This document shows, piece after piece, positions 34,922 through 47,520 of a stretch of DNA of 64,000 nt. Within the stretch, counting starts at the first letter, position 1; each line of letters starts with the position of its first letter. A program made the position numbers and the translations under genes. The DNA comes from Schistosoma haematobium (taxonomy: Eukaryota; Platyhelminthes; Trematoda; Strigeidida; Schistosomatidae). The stretch is taken from contig NC_067197.1 of the NCBI RefSeq assembly GCF_000699445.3, forward strand, positions 24,659,809 through 24,723,808, in the 5' to 3' direction. The notes under the pieces are model-generated. The model saw only the letters and a list, made by a program, of their open reading frames with translations. It had not been told where the DNA came from and did no database searches.

Positions 34922-34985
34922 TGGAGAATGCTGGTGAGCGGCTCATGCTCCTTCACGAGGAGTAACAGGCGTAAGTAAGTAAGTA

Positions 34986-35694
34986 ATAAAAAAATGGTAT
35001 CTAATCTTTCAATAGTTCGGCCATTACATGCATAAGATTCTGCATATATTCAATACTTAGCAGCCGAATTTACTTTCAATAGGAAAATGGACTGAAAATC
35101 TGATTTCTTGATGTATAATCGTGAATGAAACTAGATGGAACCTATGGAAGATTCGTTTATAAAAAGCCTACATGAGACGTAAACATTAAACGTTTCTGTG
35201 ATTCATGTCCAAATTTTTTAAACAGAGAACTTGATCATAGATCAGTTCAGTTGCTCATTATCATGTACATAATTCACCTTAAAAAATCCATGAGACTACT
35301 TGAAATCAACGTTTTAAAAAGAATAACTTATTTTAGTTTATAAACTTAATTGAACATTCCTGTAGTTGATAATCCACATTTTTCAAACACACAACAATAT
35401 TAGTAAATAAACACCAATTTTTCTATTTTGCAACTAATAAATTTTTTTCAATAATCATTGACTGTTTCGCATTTAGCTTGTAATGATAATCACTTTCAGA
35501 TTACAATATAAAGGTGTACCTGATCAGTGAATATGAGGATGGAGCCAAGGAAGAATAGTCAAAGTAGACAACTTTCAATACTTCACACATTTCATTTCAT
35601 TAGAGAGTATAAAGAATAACTTCTTCCATAAATTGACTTAATTATGTATAGGGTTGTGAAGATTGTTGTGCCTTGATTTAAATCATGGATCTAT
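34986..35694. other. Intergenic AT-rich stretch
   Basis: Nothing recognised. Confidence 0.5.
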
Positions 35695-35955
35695 CAATGT
35701 TAAACTACGATTGAAAAGCTGGAAGCGCTGGACAGCCGTTTCGTTCTGATCTGGGACTCATCAGCAGTGCAAATCCTCGATCCCGCACATGGGATTCAAA
35801 GCCAGGACCTTCGGTCTGGCAAGCGAACGCTTAACCTCTAAATCACTGAGGTGGCGTCCAACAGTGTTAATATTTAACTTCAACCAATCCACAATATTGT
35901 GCGACCATCTTCCTTTGTCTTCGATGGGTAACTACCTTACACCCGTTAACAAACC
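35695..35955 (-). repeat. Hammerhead SINE, family 2, with 5' extension
   Basis: Minus-strand unit: 5' extension (35955-35880, matching 20455-20570), tRNA-like head, ribozyme and tail. Box B is altered (GCTTTGAATCC). Confidence 0.8.
35725..35770 (-). ncRNA. Hammerhead ribozyme, near-intact
   Basis: GCACTG, CTGATGA, GTCC/CAGATCA/GAAC (one C-A mismatch in stem II), GAAA, CGGCTGTC, CAGCGC. The core carries the consensus CTGATGA. Confidence 0.75.
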
Positions 35956-36209
35956 TTTTCTATTTATTTTAGAAAACTCTTCAGTCGAATACACGTAGGA
36001 TTGAATGTATGTGGATCTGACTGATAGCTGACTACATAGTTATATTTTTTATTACAAGTATTTGAGATGGCATTATTTTAAAAGCGATGTCGAAAACCAA
36101 TTTAATCGTTGTTTTTAGTATGATTTTGGTGGAGGGTAAGAAAATTATTTTCTAGCGAACATTTAAAATAATGTTTATTACCTAGGTAATCAGTTGATTT
36201 TACTGAGTC
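35956..36209. other. Short intergenic gap
   Basis: Nothing recognised. Confidence 0.4.
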
Positions 36210-36688
36210 TGTTATGTCCCCATAAGAATAATGAGTGGTAATTTTTGGGATCCATTTATGGACAAATACTATACGTGTATTTTTATCGTGTAATTGTTAA
36301 ATAACTAAACTGTTCATTTTCATGTCTCACTTATCATAAGCTTTATTTTGACTTAGGAATTGTTATAATACGACTTTCCATTCTTGAATTATGCCCTGTC
36401 TATTAATCAGTACCTCCCTCATTCACAGCCACATTTGGCTAATTCTTGTATAAATGTTGTTTTCTATTTTATGGCACGTTGTGGTCTGTCTGGTCGATAT
36501 ATAAATCCAGTATGCTTGAAATAAATGATCCATATCCTAGAGGATGAGATTAAAGTTCTGGACTTAACTGGCTTGGCTAGGCAGAAAGCAGGAGCAATCA
36601 GGACTCTAGACTGCTCGCACAAGTTTTATGCGTCAGTGATCCAATCGATAAGTCACTGCTCTCTCATTCGGCGGTCGCAGTTATAACC
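36210..36688 (+). mobile_element. Solo LTR, 479 bp
   Basis: It starts TGTTATGTCC and ends TTATAACC (the last base pair mutated from CA). Perfect 5-bp duplications GAGTC flank it (36205-36209 and 36689-36693). It is the same family as the LTRs at 8.5-10.7 kb and 45.5 kb. Confidence 0.9.
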
Positions 36689-37467
36689 GAGTCATTACAT
36701 AAATGAATGGTGTTTCAATTGTTTAAATGTCAAGTATTGCACAAATCTGTTCTAAATTGTCATTTTATTTACATATATCTTATTGTGATTCACATACTCG
36801 GTCTTATAAGATTAATCCAATTGGATTGAAATCATTCCACTATACGTATTTCCATAAATAAAGAATGAAGGGGTACATCCAATCTTGACGGAAGCAATGT
36901 TCTTCTGAAGATTCGAGACCTCATCACTTAGTATCAGGTTTAATGGTGTTACACCTGAACTATTCGGAAACAAGATCATTCATTTATACTAGTGGTCACA
37001 ATGTCACTTGATAAATAGAATTTGATCGGTACCAGGAACTGGATGTATACGATATTAATTATTATTTAGTAAATAATATGTGTAAACAGAAAGCTAAACT
37101 AACCAAAAGATGGACTTGTGTATGGTGGCTTGGCTTAGAGATAATTCCTTAGCCTTCGTATATTAATCACCCTGATAACCGTTACTAAATAAATCCCAAT
37201 GGTGTATGGATTCAGAGGGCAACACAAAGCACCAACTACAGTTTATTAGTGAACAGCGCAGATAAGAAAGCTACAGACATAATAATAATAATAATAATAA
37301 TAATAATATAAAGAAATAGAGGAATCATTACTACTTGAATAACGCTGTCTGTTATATAAGTTAATAAAAGGACTAGACAAAATTACCCGTGAGCAAACTT
37401 AATTGTAGGAGAGATGCTATTTATGCTGTATAAAGAGTTCCAATACCGATCCCTAACACAAATTCAT
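36689..37467. other. Intergenic stretch with (AAT)n
   Basis: An (AAT)n run lies at 37281-37308. No gene recognised. Confidence 0.55.
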
Positions 37468-37575
37468 TTTGTGTTTTTTTACTTGTATCTTCCCATTGTT
37501 ATTTAGGACTGTAACTGATTAGTCTCTTGTTGGTATGTCCATCCTGTGCGGATTGCCTCGATGTAGCCTTAAGTC
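37468..37575 (+). repeat. Fragment of the Sm-alpha-like SINE leader block
   Basis: It matches 30870-30975 (TCTTCCCATT...TTAGGACTG, CCTGTGCGGATTGCCTC) without a tRNA-like head or ribozyme. Confidence 0.7.
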
Positions 37576-38644
37576 AGAAGTTTTTTTAAGCAAAGTTGAA
37601 TAATCCCTAAAATAATCCCAAAAATATGTAATGAAGCATTTTACTGGCTTCGCGCTGGACTACATGTACCCTGGCTTAGTGATGTTTATCTTAAGTTTCA
37701 GTGGTTATAATCCCTAACATATTCAGCAGTCTTCCTGTGGAAATAATTATACTGATTATTTTTAATGTAAATGAATAGTTTCACTGTTTATAAAGTAAAT
37801 GTAAGTTTTACGACACTGACAGATTTATATAAACATTATATAATAATTTAATTTATGCTTAATTCAAAAATTGATCAATAACATTCTATCTGTAACTATT
37901 CTCTTAGTATTAAATCATTTAGGGTCACTAAAATGATTTAAAAATTCACATAACAACTGGATTATAAATAGTACAGGATGTCTGTTATGGTCTTATTGAT
38001 TGTATCCATATGTACCTTAGTAATATGCATAAAAATATTACTGATAGTAAACTATTTAGTATCACATTATTATTATTGTTATTATTATTTGGTAGTTTCT
38101 AGATATGTAACCAGTACGTAATTTTAGTTTATTATGTTGGTCTGACTATCTACGTGTTCTCCAACCATCGGTGAATGTCAGTGTTCGTATTGAAATTTGA
38201 AATTACCAATTGCAACATAAATTGCCAGAATTTTAAGTGAACCTCCTGTTTTTTTAATGGTTATTTGTTGTTGTTTATGATATTTTACTGTGTACAAGAT
38301 TTTCAAATCCATTGTATAATGGAACGTATGATGCCTATATAGTTGAGTCGATGTACCGAATATATAAGTAAAATCTCTACTTATATTTGTAGTAAACACA
38401 TAGAATAACTAATTCAAAGTTATGAAACTGATGATACTTAAGTAATGAATACAATATATTAGTTTTAAAATTCATCAGTGTTATTATATTTTTCAGAAAT
38501 TAATTAGGTTATTGTATGGTGTAATGACGAACTAAATCGATAAAAAAACTCGTGAGACGGTTTATCTTAAAATACCTAATTATATATATTGAATACACAC
38601 TACATATTAAGTACCATCGATGTATATGTATATATATATACACT
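37576..38644. other. Intergenic AT-rich stretch
   Basis: Nothing recognised. Confidence 0.5.
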
Positions 38645-38905
38645 CGAAGTTGAAGTTAAACATTAACACCGTTGAATGCTGAATCAATGGTCTAGAGGTT
38701 AGGCGTTCACGCACGAGACCGATAGATGCTGGGTTCAAGTTTTCATGGAACAGGATCGTGGATGCGTACTGCTGAGGGGTCTCAAACTAGGATGAAACGG
38801 CCGTACAATGCTTACAGGTTTTTCATAGTGGTCTAGCTTCACTTATGAATTAAACTATTAAATTACTATAATATCCACAAAAACCCTCTCTGATTATGAT
38901 CATTA
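38645..38905 (+). repeat. Hammerhead SINE, family 2, full length, ribozyme mutated
   Basis: Head box A (ATGGTCTAGAGGTTAGGCG) and box B GGGTTCAAGTT, then CTGAGGG-GTCT...GGAT-GAAA-CGGCCGTA. The last core A is G, so it is probably inactive. Confidence 0.8.
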
Positions 38906-40542
38906 TAACTAAAAACTTTGTAATTTGTTCAGTAGTCAAATATAACAAACATTATTTAAAGAATATACTATATACCATTAAAAAATCATATTTAACCCCA
39001 TTTCACAAAATGTTACGTAATGGATGAAGTATTTAATTGATTAAAAGAAATAGAAGAAACATGATTACAATAAAAGATTGTTTTTTCAGTTTTCAGAGTG
39101 AACCATATTCTTTTATTAATAGTAAAAACTTAGTGATATATATATGTTGGAATAATAATCACGTGAAATGGATACGTATAGTATCTTTTTGAATTTAGTA
39201 AACATTCATAGAACTATGTACTGTCTAATTGCCCTTTACAGATTAGACAAATCGAAAATTATGATAACATATGCAACCAAAGTATACGAAAGTTTAAATA
39301 TTTGTCTTTAGAAAGTTGTCTGCAGGAGTTTTCTCTTGATTAGGTATTAATCAATAAGGTTATACAGTTTCATTATTCCGTTAATTAGTCAAACAGTTAG
39401 AAAGAAAGTAAGAATTGCTACATATATGTTACTATAAAAGACACATTTAGTATTAATAATAATAACACAGCACAATATATCACGAATAAATTAATTAGAT
39501 GAAAAAAAAAGAGCAGATGAAGTAGTAATATAGTTGTAATGATATTAAAAAACAAACGTAGAGAATGTCATTCAAAAAGAATAAATGATTCCCTGTAACT
39601 AACATAGATTCAGTTTGAATGAGAGGTATGAAGATATTTCAAAATGATATCTAGTATAGTGTCATTTATAGGTCAACATTTACTGAAATTAAAGATCATG
39701 GTCATTTCGAGCTACTGATGATAGACACGAGGTAGTTCAAGAATAACTAGATATAAGTAGATCAACTCTTTAAAATGTTCTAGTTGGTCTGGAAATGAAA
39801 CAACAATCCATCAGTACACATCTTCATACTCTCAACATTCGTCATTTATTCTACTCTGAGTTCAGTCTTCATAGTCAAAATATGAGGATTGATGAACAGG
39901 TTACAAAGCCAGTAAACTACTTATCGAATTCGTAAATCATTTAAGTACATCAACGCTTTAGGTTGAATACCTTTAAATGCTGAATTAAAAATTCATATTT
40001 ACGTAGAGACCAACGATTATTGCCTGGTTAATAAACCTAGTACTTGATGTAATCACTACTTAAAGTGCAATGTAACAACTCTATGAGAAGAAATTATTTT
40101 CTCTTGCTTGATTGGTAACATTAGGAATTTAGAACCTCCCTTCCCTATAACATATTTTTTGATTCTTTCAAAAAGATACTCCAATAAAAAGAGAGTGTAC
40201 GTACTATTATGTCATTTCATTTCTACGAACTTCCATTAAAGTACAGAATGGATTAAAATACTCCCAGTTATTTGTAATGTTAGGTCATTTATTTAATAAT
40301 TATCGATATTTACTTTGTTGGTAATTTCTATCATTTACTGAAGTTTACTGAAGGATCATTTATTACAAATATTGAAAATTTTTGTGTAAAGTAACCTAAC
40401 CCATTTAATAGCAATTTTTCCATCAAGTTACCATGTGATTTAACTTAATGAAATTATATTTTAACAATTATTATTATTATGTCACAGGATGGAAATCGAA
40501 AAATATTATTATTTCAAAATGAATATAAAATGATTATTTTAG
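38906..40542. other. Intergenic AT-rich stretch
   Basis: Nothing recognised. Confidence 0.5.
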
Positions 40543-40830
40543 TTTCACAGGTTGAAATCATGAGTCAGTTGAAGCTAGACCACCATTGGAAACCTGGAAG
40601 CACTGGACGGCCGTTTCGTCCTAGTATGGGACTCCTCAGCAGTGCGCATCCACGATCCCGCACCACGCGGGGCTCGAACCCAGGACCTACTGGCTTAGCG
40701 AGCGAGCACTTAACTACTAGACCACGGCCGTCCAGTGCTTCCAGGTTTTAAATGGTGGTCTAGCTTCAACTGACTCATGATTTCAACCTGTGAAATTTCT
40801 AAAACTCTCCACAAAACCCATTCTGATTAT
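40543..40830 (-). repeat. Hammerhead SINE, family 2, foldback copy
   Basis: A minus-strand unit (tail, ribozyme, box B GGTTCGAGCCC, box A region) joins at about 40722 to an inverted ribozyme 3' end plus tail, giving arms of about 70 bp (from 40549 and up to 40793). It is the best preserved ribozyme copy in the window. Confidence 0.85.
40600..40645 (-). ncRNA. Hammerhead ribozyme, fully consensus (type I)
   Basis: Stem I GCACTG pairs perfectly with CAGTGC. Core CTGAGGA, stem II GTCC-CATACTA-GGAC, GAAA, stem III ACGGCCGT (self-complementary) and cleavage triplet GTC are all intact. No base argues against self-cleavage. Confidence 0.88.
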
Positions 40831-42384
40831 TTTAGTTATTTGTTCATTTCTAAATAGCATGAACTTGTTACTTCCAAAATAAAAATTTCTTAAATTGATA
40901 TATTAGCAATTATAAAACTTAATCACATATTTTTTCAATAACTTTCAAGATAATATGTTACTTAGAGAGCAGAAGAAGTGGGGTTTAATCACATGGGTTA
41001 TGAGGCAGATATCATCAATAACGATAGATAATGATGGCACAGTATCACAAACGGATAGAAATGAATGTTAAGCGTTGAATGCAACCTTGTGTGTCTGATA
41101 GTAATAAGTTCATGTGAAAACCTGATTGTCCTGTGTTTGTCATTTGAGTGCTAACTGCTTAGATATCACACACTATGGTGAAATAATGGTCCTCTGTTTA
41201 CTGCAATTCAATATATATATTATATCCGTTCTCTGAGGTATCTCCAAATAAAACAATCTCCACAAAATTCACATTATAATTAGAGATATTCCTAACTGTA
41301 ATCTATTTACAGTTGGTTGATTGCTGAATAGTGATCAATGTTATGTTTGCCTAATCATTCAGTGCTTATTGAATCCTACGAGGAGCATCCGTTCCCTCGA
41401 GATTAGCACTTCGCCTAACGAACGAGTTTTAACAAGCGCAAAACTTCGGCATATGATTTTCTGCTAACTAACTCCAACCAACAATGATTTTTTATACTAA
41501 ATATTTGATTTAAAATGTTCGATAACTTTCAAAGTTCTCGTACACATTATTCACGGTTGAATAATTTATCAAGTTGCCATAATTTAACAATAACAAAGAT
41601 GATTATAGCAATCATCTAATGAAAAACACTAAGAATGTTTTATTCACATCAATTTTACTGTTTACTTATGAATTCATTCTTGAGTAAGTAGCAAGTCCGG
41701 TCAATCAGTCGATAGCCAAATATGCAACAGGTTATAGCAGTTCACTTCTCAGTCATTCCCGTTGTATTAAAGTTTCAGTTTTTCATATTTTCTTTACTTT
41801 TTCGAACGTAAGCTTAGGTGAAAGAGTAAAATATAAATCAATTTTATGTAACATTCTTCAGTTTGTATTTCTTTAATAGTAGTATTACTACAATTGCTAC
41901 TACTAATAATAATAAATTATGCAGAACACATTGCATTGTGTGATTCCATTTAAATATAAACAAAATTCAGAGTTATAGATGAATTGGATATTTCATTCTG
42001 AGTGTTTTTATGTGAATGACATCATTTGATTTGGTTATGATAATAATAATAATACGTTAAAAATAAAGTTATCTTTATGAATGTAACCGATTCTTGTAAT
42101 GATTAAAACGTGAATTGTTTATGCGACAAATTTGAAATCAAATACTTTCCAAGATGATGATTATTACTGAATACCTAAAAAACGATCGATGTAAATATTG
42201 CTGACAATTACTATATACTTACTAGTGACTGAATTCAAGAGGAAATCCTTGAGCTATAATAAAAGCCATGAGCAATGGAGCTAATCTGTGTTGGGTGTGA
42301 GGCAGTTACCCACAGGAGGCAATGGAAGATGGTAGTGCAATGTCGTAGATTGATCGAGGTTGTATATAAACACTTTTGATATTT
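40831..42384. other. Intergenic stretch with a family-3 SINE relic
   Basis: At about 41375-41450 GGAGCATCCGTTCCCTCGAG and CTAACGAACGAG resemble the middle of the family-3 SINE at 33.4 kb, badly decayed. Nothing else recognised. Confidence 0.45.
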
Positions 42385-42495
42385 GTTCACTGTTCTAGAG
42401 GTTAGGCGTTCGAGAGCGAAGTCCTGGATTTCCACTGCTGAAGAAACCCGTACTGGAACGAAATTCCCGCCTAGTGCTTTTAGGTTTTTAATATT
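42385..42495 (+). repeat. Hammerhead SINE, family 2, truncated relic
   Basis: Box A (TTCTAGAGGTTAGGCG) remains. CTGAAGA-AACC...GGAAC-GAAA is a broken ribozyme. Confidence 0.65.
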
Positions 42496-42682
42496 TATTT
42501 AATTTAGAAAGCGTCATGGTTTCAAACATATTATTCCAAACTATATTTCATCAAGCTGATAGAATTCACATCAAAAATTAATCGAAGAGTTGATAGAATA
42601 ATGGCAGAGATCAATTAATTATTTTTAGATTCACGTATTCAGTGGTAAAAGATACTACTTAAGTAATAAATAAAGTAGGATT

Positions 42683-44440
42683 TTGTTCTCTGAGCTGAAT
42701 GGTTTAATCGTGGACGACCAAAAGAGGAATCTAGAAAGGATACTCACATCAGAATATTTGACAATCTTGACAACAGAGATCAATATATCAAGCAGACGAC
42801 ACAGAGAACAAAGAAGAAGCACACTCAAGAAAAAAATTAATCAAGATTTCAAAACAACTCACAAAACAAAACACAAACAACTGCGTGGTCAACCTGTTTA
42901 AACAACCTCTGAAGAACACAGAAGAACACGTACTCCGGAAAGCATTGAAATACAAGTGACACCTCAAAACTAGAACTCTTCACCACATTAAAAGCACCAC
43001 TCACAACTGTCGAAATAAATGAAGAGACTCAACAGGAAATAAGAAAAACAATGAAAGACAACACCCAACTGACTGGACAAGTACAAAAATCCCTGAAAAA
43101 ACTCAGAACTGGAAAAGATATTGTCATAGTCCCAGCGCATAAAGGACGCGCTACAGTAATTATGTCCAAGGAAGAATATATCAGGAAAGTCGAAGAACTG
43201 CTTGAGGATAAAATCGTATTTGAATCACAGGACACAAATCCGATCGAAATGTTAGACAAATCTCAAGCACTTTAAACAACCTTGTGAAAGCGGAACAAAT
43301 ATTGAAGGAAGATCAATGGAGAATGAAATTAAATGGATCAGTACTCCTTCGATTGTATGGTAGACCAAAAACACACAAACCAATCATGCCACTACGTCCG
43401 ATTGTGTCACTCCCCTGTACCTCGTCATATAATTTATCAGGAGAAACCCCAGTTATATTGAGACATTTAGTGGATTCATCCAATCACCCCACTAAATCCT
43501 ACATACAATTCCTGGATGAGTTTAGAAAGATTCAGATCAACAACAACAAACGTTATTCACCTCAGTTGAACCAAGCTTAGTAAAGTAAAATCTATTCCTC
43601 CTCCTCACCAACCACACGAATCTCATGAAACGCACGAAGCTTCAATGTGAAAGTTTACTCGAACTCATCGATTTATGCTTAACAACATACTTTTAATTAA
43701 ACAACACAATGTACGAGCAGACGGAAGGAACACAATTGGGATAACCAACATCAGAACTTATTGCAGAAGCAGTAATGCAGACGAGACTGGAAGTCTCGAT
43801 CTTACCAATGATCAAATCAAAAATGTGTATTCGTTATGCGACCACATACTCATCATCACCAAAGAAGACGAGTTGGAAAACACTTACAAACCGATCAGCA
43901 ACAACTTTGAAGACATCAAATTCACAACAGAAAATTTGTTGAACTACAAGCTACAATTCTTGAATGTTTTAATCAACAGAACGGATATAGGGAAACTATA
44001 GACTCAAGTAGATCGGAAGCCGACGCACATAGATCAACTTCTCACTTACAGTAGCAATAACCCAAGAGCTCACAAAATCGACTGCTTACAGACCTTGTTG
44101 AAGAGGGTGAGAACACGCAACAGCACAGCTGAAGTGCAAAGTGAAGAAACATATTTAATGATTATCTTTCCAAAAGATTGGCTATCCAATTGACTTCATC
44201 AAAGTATATCAACCCAACTCATCAGTGGAAACGAAATTAAGGACAGAAACCAACAAACGAATCATAATACCATTACAGCGATATTATTGAAGTAGTTTGG
44301 AATAGGTGTAGCACGCAAACCAACATAATCATTTCAATCAGTTCTATGCAAACGAAAGAATGAGATGACAAAGGAAGAAAAATCGAACATCATCTGCAAA
44401 TAAACCATTCCAATTGCGAAAAGCAATTGTTGAGATGTTG
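42683..44440 (+). mobile_element. Decayed Penelope-like element
   Basis: Pieces in order: the terminal block (GTTCTCTGAGCTG), a Lys/Arg-rich N-terminal part, then the RT start (DIVIVPAHKGRATVIM, 43110-43170). A frameshift near 43270 is followed by LYGRPKTHKP and PLRPIVSLPCTSSYN (43330-43450), hallmarks of Penelope RT. A further shift leads to the region around 43830 where the catalytic Asp pair reads CDH, then KLQFLNVLINRTD. It ends near 44420 in a GIY-YIG endonuclease relic. Multiple stops; inactive. Confidence 0.85.
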
Positions 44441-45249
44441 GATAGAGAGAATACTGGAAACACAAGAGTATTTTTTAGAAGTTTAGTACTCTCAGCTAAC
44501 ACAATTTATATTATCATAAAGAAGGTGAAATTGACGTAAGGGGAGGTAAAAAAACAATTATAAGTTAATGACCAATACTTTAAAGAAGGCGAACAATGAT
44601 GAAAATTGAAAATATGGATTCATGGGAGATTTGATGAAGATAATTAGCTGATACCTTTTCCCTCATAATGCATCATTCGTCCAGATCATTTCAGTCAGTC
44701 GATATTTTTACTATCGTTTGTACAGTTAACTGATTTCACTAAGCAGTATACTTTCATTGGGTTGGTTGTATAATGAAGAAGGTAACTAAAATATAGGATT
44801 CCTTGTTTATCTCTTGTGAATGATAAATGTTAATTGTACCATACTGTAATGGTTAAAACACTACTATATTAAATTTATTTTAATGAAGAATAATGTATCT
44901 AAACATTACTACCAATGATACTTCACTGAAATTATAAATGAAAAATGTGATGTAAAGTTCTAGGAGCCATCAGTTCACTAATCTTGAATGAATCAAATAA
45001 ACTAAACCACATATTTATTGGACAAAATATTATTTTTAATTACAGTCCCTGTGTTATTTATGAATTACTATATTGACGAAATGAAACATTGTACACTCTG
45101 TAAACCATACGTAATAAATCCAAGTTTTATTCGCACATTTGTTTATCAGTTAAAGTACAAACTGTGTGATATGAATGATTTTTATTTGTTAAATATATTG
45201 AATGTTTATAGTGTAGATCACGAATCGATCCTAGCTAATCCGTTGTTAT
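44441..45249. other. Intergenic AT-rich stretch
   Basis: Nothing recognised. Confidence 0.5.
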
Positions 45250-45470
45250 AAACAGGGGAGAAATTGACAAGTGTTTCATCCTAGTATGAGACTCCTCAAC
45301 AGTGAATATGCAAAATTAAATGTCTTAGGTTCGATCCCCTGTAGTAAGGACAAAACACTTGTCCAGTATTCCCTTGTTTTTAGTGGTGATCTAGCTAAGG
45401 TTGTTTGTTGATTTAAGCTATGAAAATTCCACTATCGCCATAAACAACCCTATTGAAAATATTGAACCAT
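45250..45470 (+). repeat. Rearranged hammerhead SINE relic
   Basis: A minus-oriented ribozyme piece (TTTCATCCTAGTATGAGACTCCTCA) sits beside box B (AGGTTCGATCCC) and a plus-oriented tail. This is an internally inverted, inactive copy. Confidence 0.65.
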
Positions 45471-45524
45471 TAAATAGATAGAGACTTATTTACCACTATT
45501 CTCATTATAACAATTGTTTATAAT

Positions 45525-46035
45525 TGTTATGTCCCCATAAGAATAATGAGTGGTAATTTTTGGGATCCATTTATGGACAAATACTATACGTGTATTTTTA
45601 TCGTGTAATTGCTAAATAACTAAACTGTTCATATTCATGTCTCTCTTATCATAAGCTTTATTTTAACCTACGAACTGTTATTATACGACTTTCCATTCTT
45701 GAATTATTCCCTGTCTATTAATCATTGCCTCCCTCATTCACAGCCACATCTGGCTAATTCTTGTACAAATGTTGTTTCATATTTTATGGTACGTTGTGTG
45801 TGGTCTGTTTGATTGGTATATAAAATCAGCATGTTTGAAATGTGACGATTCATATTGCAGAGACTGAGATTGGTGTTCTGGACTTAACTTGCCGGGTTAG
45901 GCGGAAAGCAGGGCAATCAGGACTCTAAGCTGCTCGTACGTGTTTACGCGTCCTTGGTTCGATCGATAAGTCACTGATCTCGAATTAGCGGTATCGTTCG
46001 TTAGATATTAACAGGGCACACAGGTCACAAGTTAT

Positions 46036-46039
<4 letters not shown>
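45525..46039 (+). mobile_element. Solo LTR, 515 bp
   Basis: Termini TGTTATGTCC and TTATAACA, flanked by perfect 5-bp duplications ATAAT (45520-45524 and 46040-46044). Closely similar to the 36.2-kb LTR. No internal region. Confidence 0.92.

Positions 46040-46042
<3 letters not shown>

Positions 46043-46078
<36 letters not shown>
46043..46078. repeat. (AT)n microsatellite
   Basis: Uninterrupted AT run directly after the LTR duplication. Confidence 0.95.
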
Positions 46079-46080
<2 letters not shown>

Positions 46081-46599
46081 ATGAAATGATAGTGCAAGAA
46101 CTTTATATCATTAAACTAAACTTTAGACTTTATTATTATCTCCAATAATTTCACAGTAAATAATGAACATAAATATTCCATTAAAATTTAACATCATTAT
46201 TATCATTCAGATATGGATGTAACCTGAAATGGAGGAATTCAGGTAGTTTTTTTTGTTGAAAAAACAAAACAAATATTCTTATGTTACCTTTTTGAAAGTA
46301 AACAAATATTCAATCATTTAATGCGAAACAAACAAACGAACACGAGTTATTATTATCACTTTTTGTTTGTATTTTTTGTTTATTATTAAATATCATTTTA
46401 AGACAGATCATAATTTAAGGCTTTAATTAAGTAATATATAATTAAAAATAGTAAAGAAACAATGAAAATAATTTATTTTAGTTAGAAGTGTTAATCGTAA
46501 CTAACTAATTGATATTATACTTATTGTTTATTGTTCATTAAAATTTCTTAAGTAGTTTTGATCTTCTTAAGGTTAGTTAGATCAATTAAGATATTTCTG
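46079..46599. other. Intergenic AT-rich stretch
   Basis: Nothing recognised. Confidence 0.5.
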
Positions 46600-47520
46600 A
46601 CTAAGTGGGTGTTTTCGTCTACATTTGTTTTCTGTGTACGGGAATGAAGAATTCGTTTCCAAAGTTTAAATAGTCCAGCTGTGTCCAAGATGTCTACTGT
46701 ATTCTGTGAATCTTGTTGAGGTGTGGAGGTCTTCGTGGTCTATTTGAAAACAAGAGGAAAGGAACAAGACGGGATTAGGCTGTCTTGCCTCACACTAGTC
46801 TTTACTTGAAATGAGTATGCTGGCTACCTCCTATGCATGATTTTTCATTCTGATCACTCGTATGAGCTTCGTATGCTGGCGATGATCTCCTCAAGTACTC
46901 CATAGTCCTGAAAATATTCCATGAAATTCTCTTGTTCACGCTGTCCAATGCTTTCCCATAATCAAGAAAGCTGGTGGATAATGCTCAGTCCCACTCGAAT
47001 AACTGTTTAACAATGATCAGCAGTGTCAGGCTTAGCCGGTATATGATACATCGTTACGAAAGCCAGCTTATTTATCGGAAGGAACTTTTGAATTGTTTGT
47101 TGCTACACGTGTGGTCGATCTGATTCTCTAAAGTATGGTCCGGTGAAACTTATGTAACTTTATGTATGTGCTTGTAGGGGGGACATGCTACCACGCATAA
47201 CTATGCTACTGAAGGCACATATATCTACTAGTCTCTCACTATTCTCGTTCCTTTCTTCCAGACCATGTTTCCTCATGATGTCTTCTTACTGTTTTGTCCA
47301 TAACGAATTTGGCATTCAGGTCCTCCCATCAGGATCGTCAGATCCTATCCTGTGCAGTTTTCTACAACGGGCTACAGATCCTAATAAAACTAATCTTTAT
47401 TGTCCCAGTTGCTAACATTGGTGGGCGTGTAGCACAGAACGACAATTATTGTAATCCCTTCCTTCCTTTTTTTGAAGGATGCTTTGATTCTTTCCGAAGT
47501 ATAGCAAAAAGGTGAGTATT
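46600..47520 (-). mobile_element. Heavily decayed non-LTR retrotransposon fragment
   Basis: Minus-strand reading around 46990-46850 gives LDYGKALDSVNKR and W-NIFRTMEYL, a degenerate RT motif A like DYEKAFDSVDR at 33.9 kb. The surrounding less AT-rich sequence has many stops. The limits are approximate. Confidence 0.6.

Larger units (their letters stand above)
32690..34985 (+). mobile_element. Rearranged RTE-like retrotransposon (endonuclease and RT pieces)
   Basis: A GC-richer leader (32690-33000) precedes the N-terminal endonuclease piece from about 33005 (NLAVLGISETHWTQ, GVALMLSK, QCYAPTND), which breaks at 33319. A foreign SINE fills 33320-33632. The frame resumes in the RT (CENYRGITLLS, DQQAGFRKDRSC, SIDYEKAFDSVDR, GVRQACLLSPFLF), passes an in-frame stop, FADDSALL at the catalytic site, another stop, then the C-terminal block ([42 protein letters not shown]). 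The 3' end is a CTCCT/AGGAG hairpin plus (GTAA)n. The whole linker between endonuclease and RT is missing. Defective. Confidence 0.9.

Noticed and set aside
45018..45251. 77-codon frame as a possible exon
   Set aside because: No homology, weak splice context, and surrounded by repeat relics.
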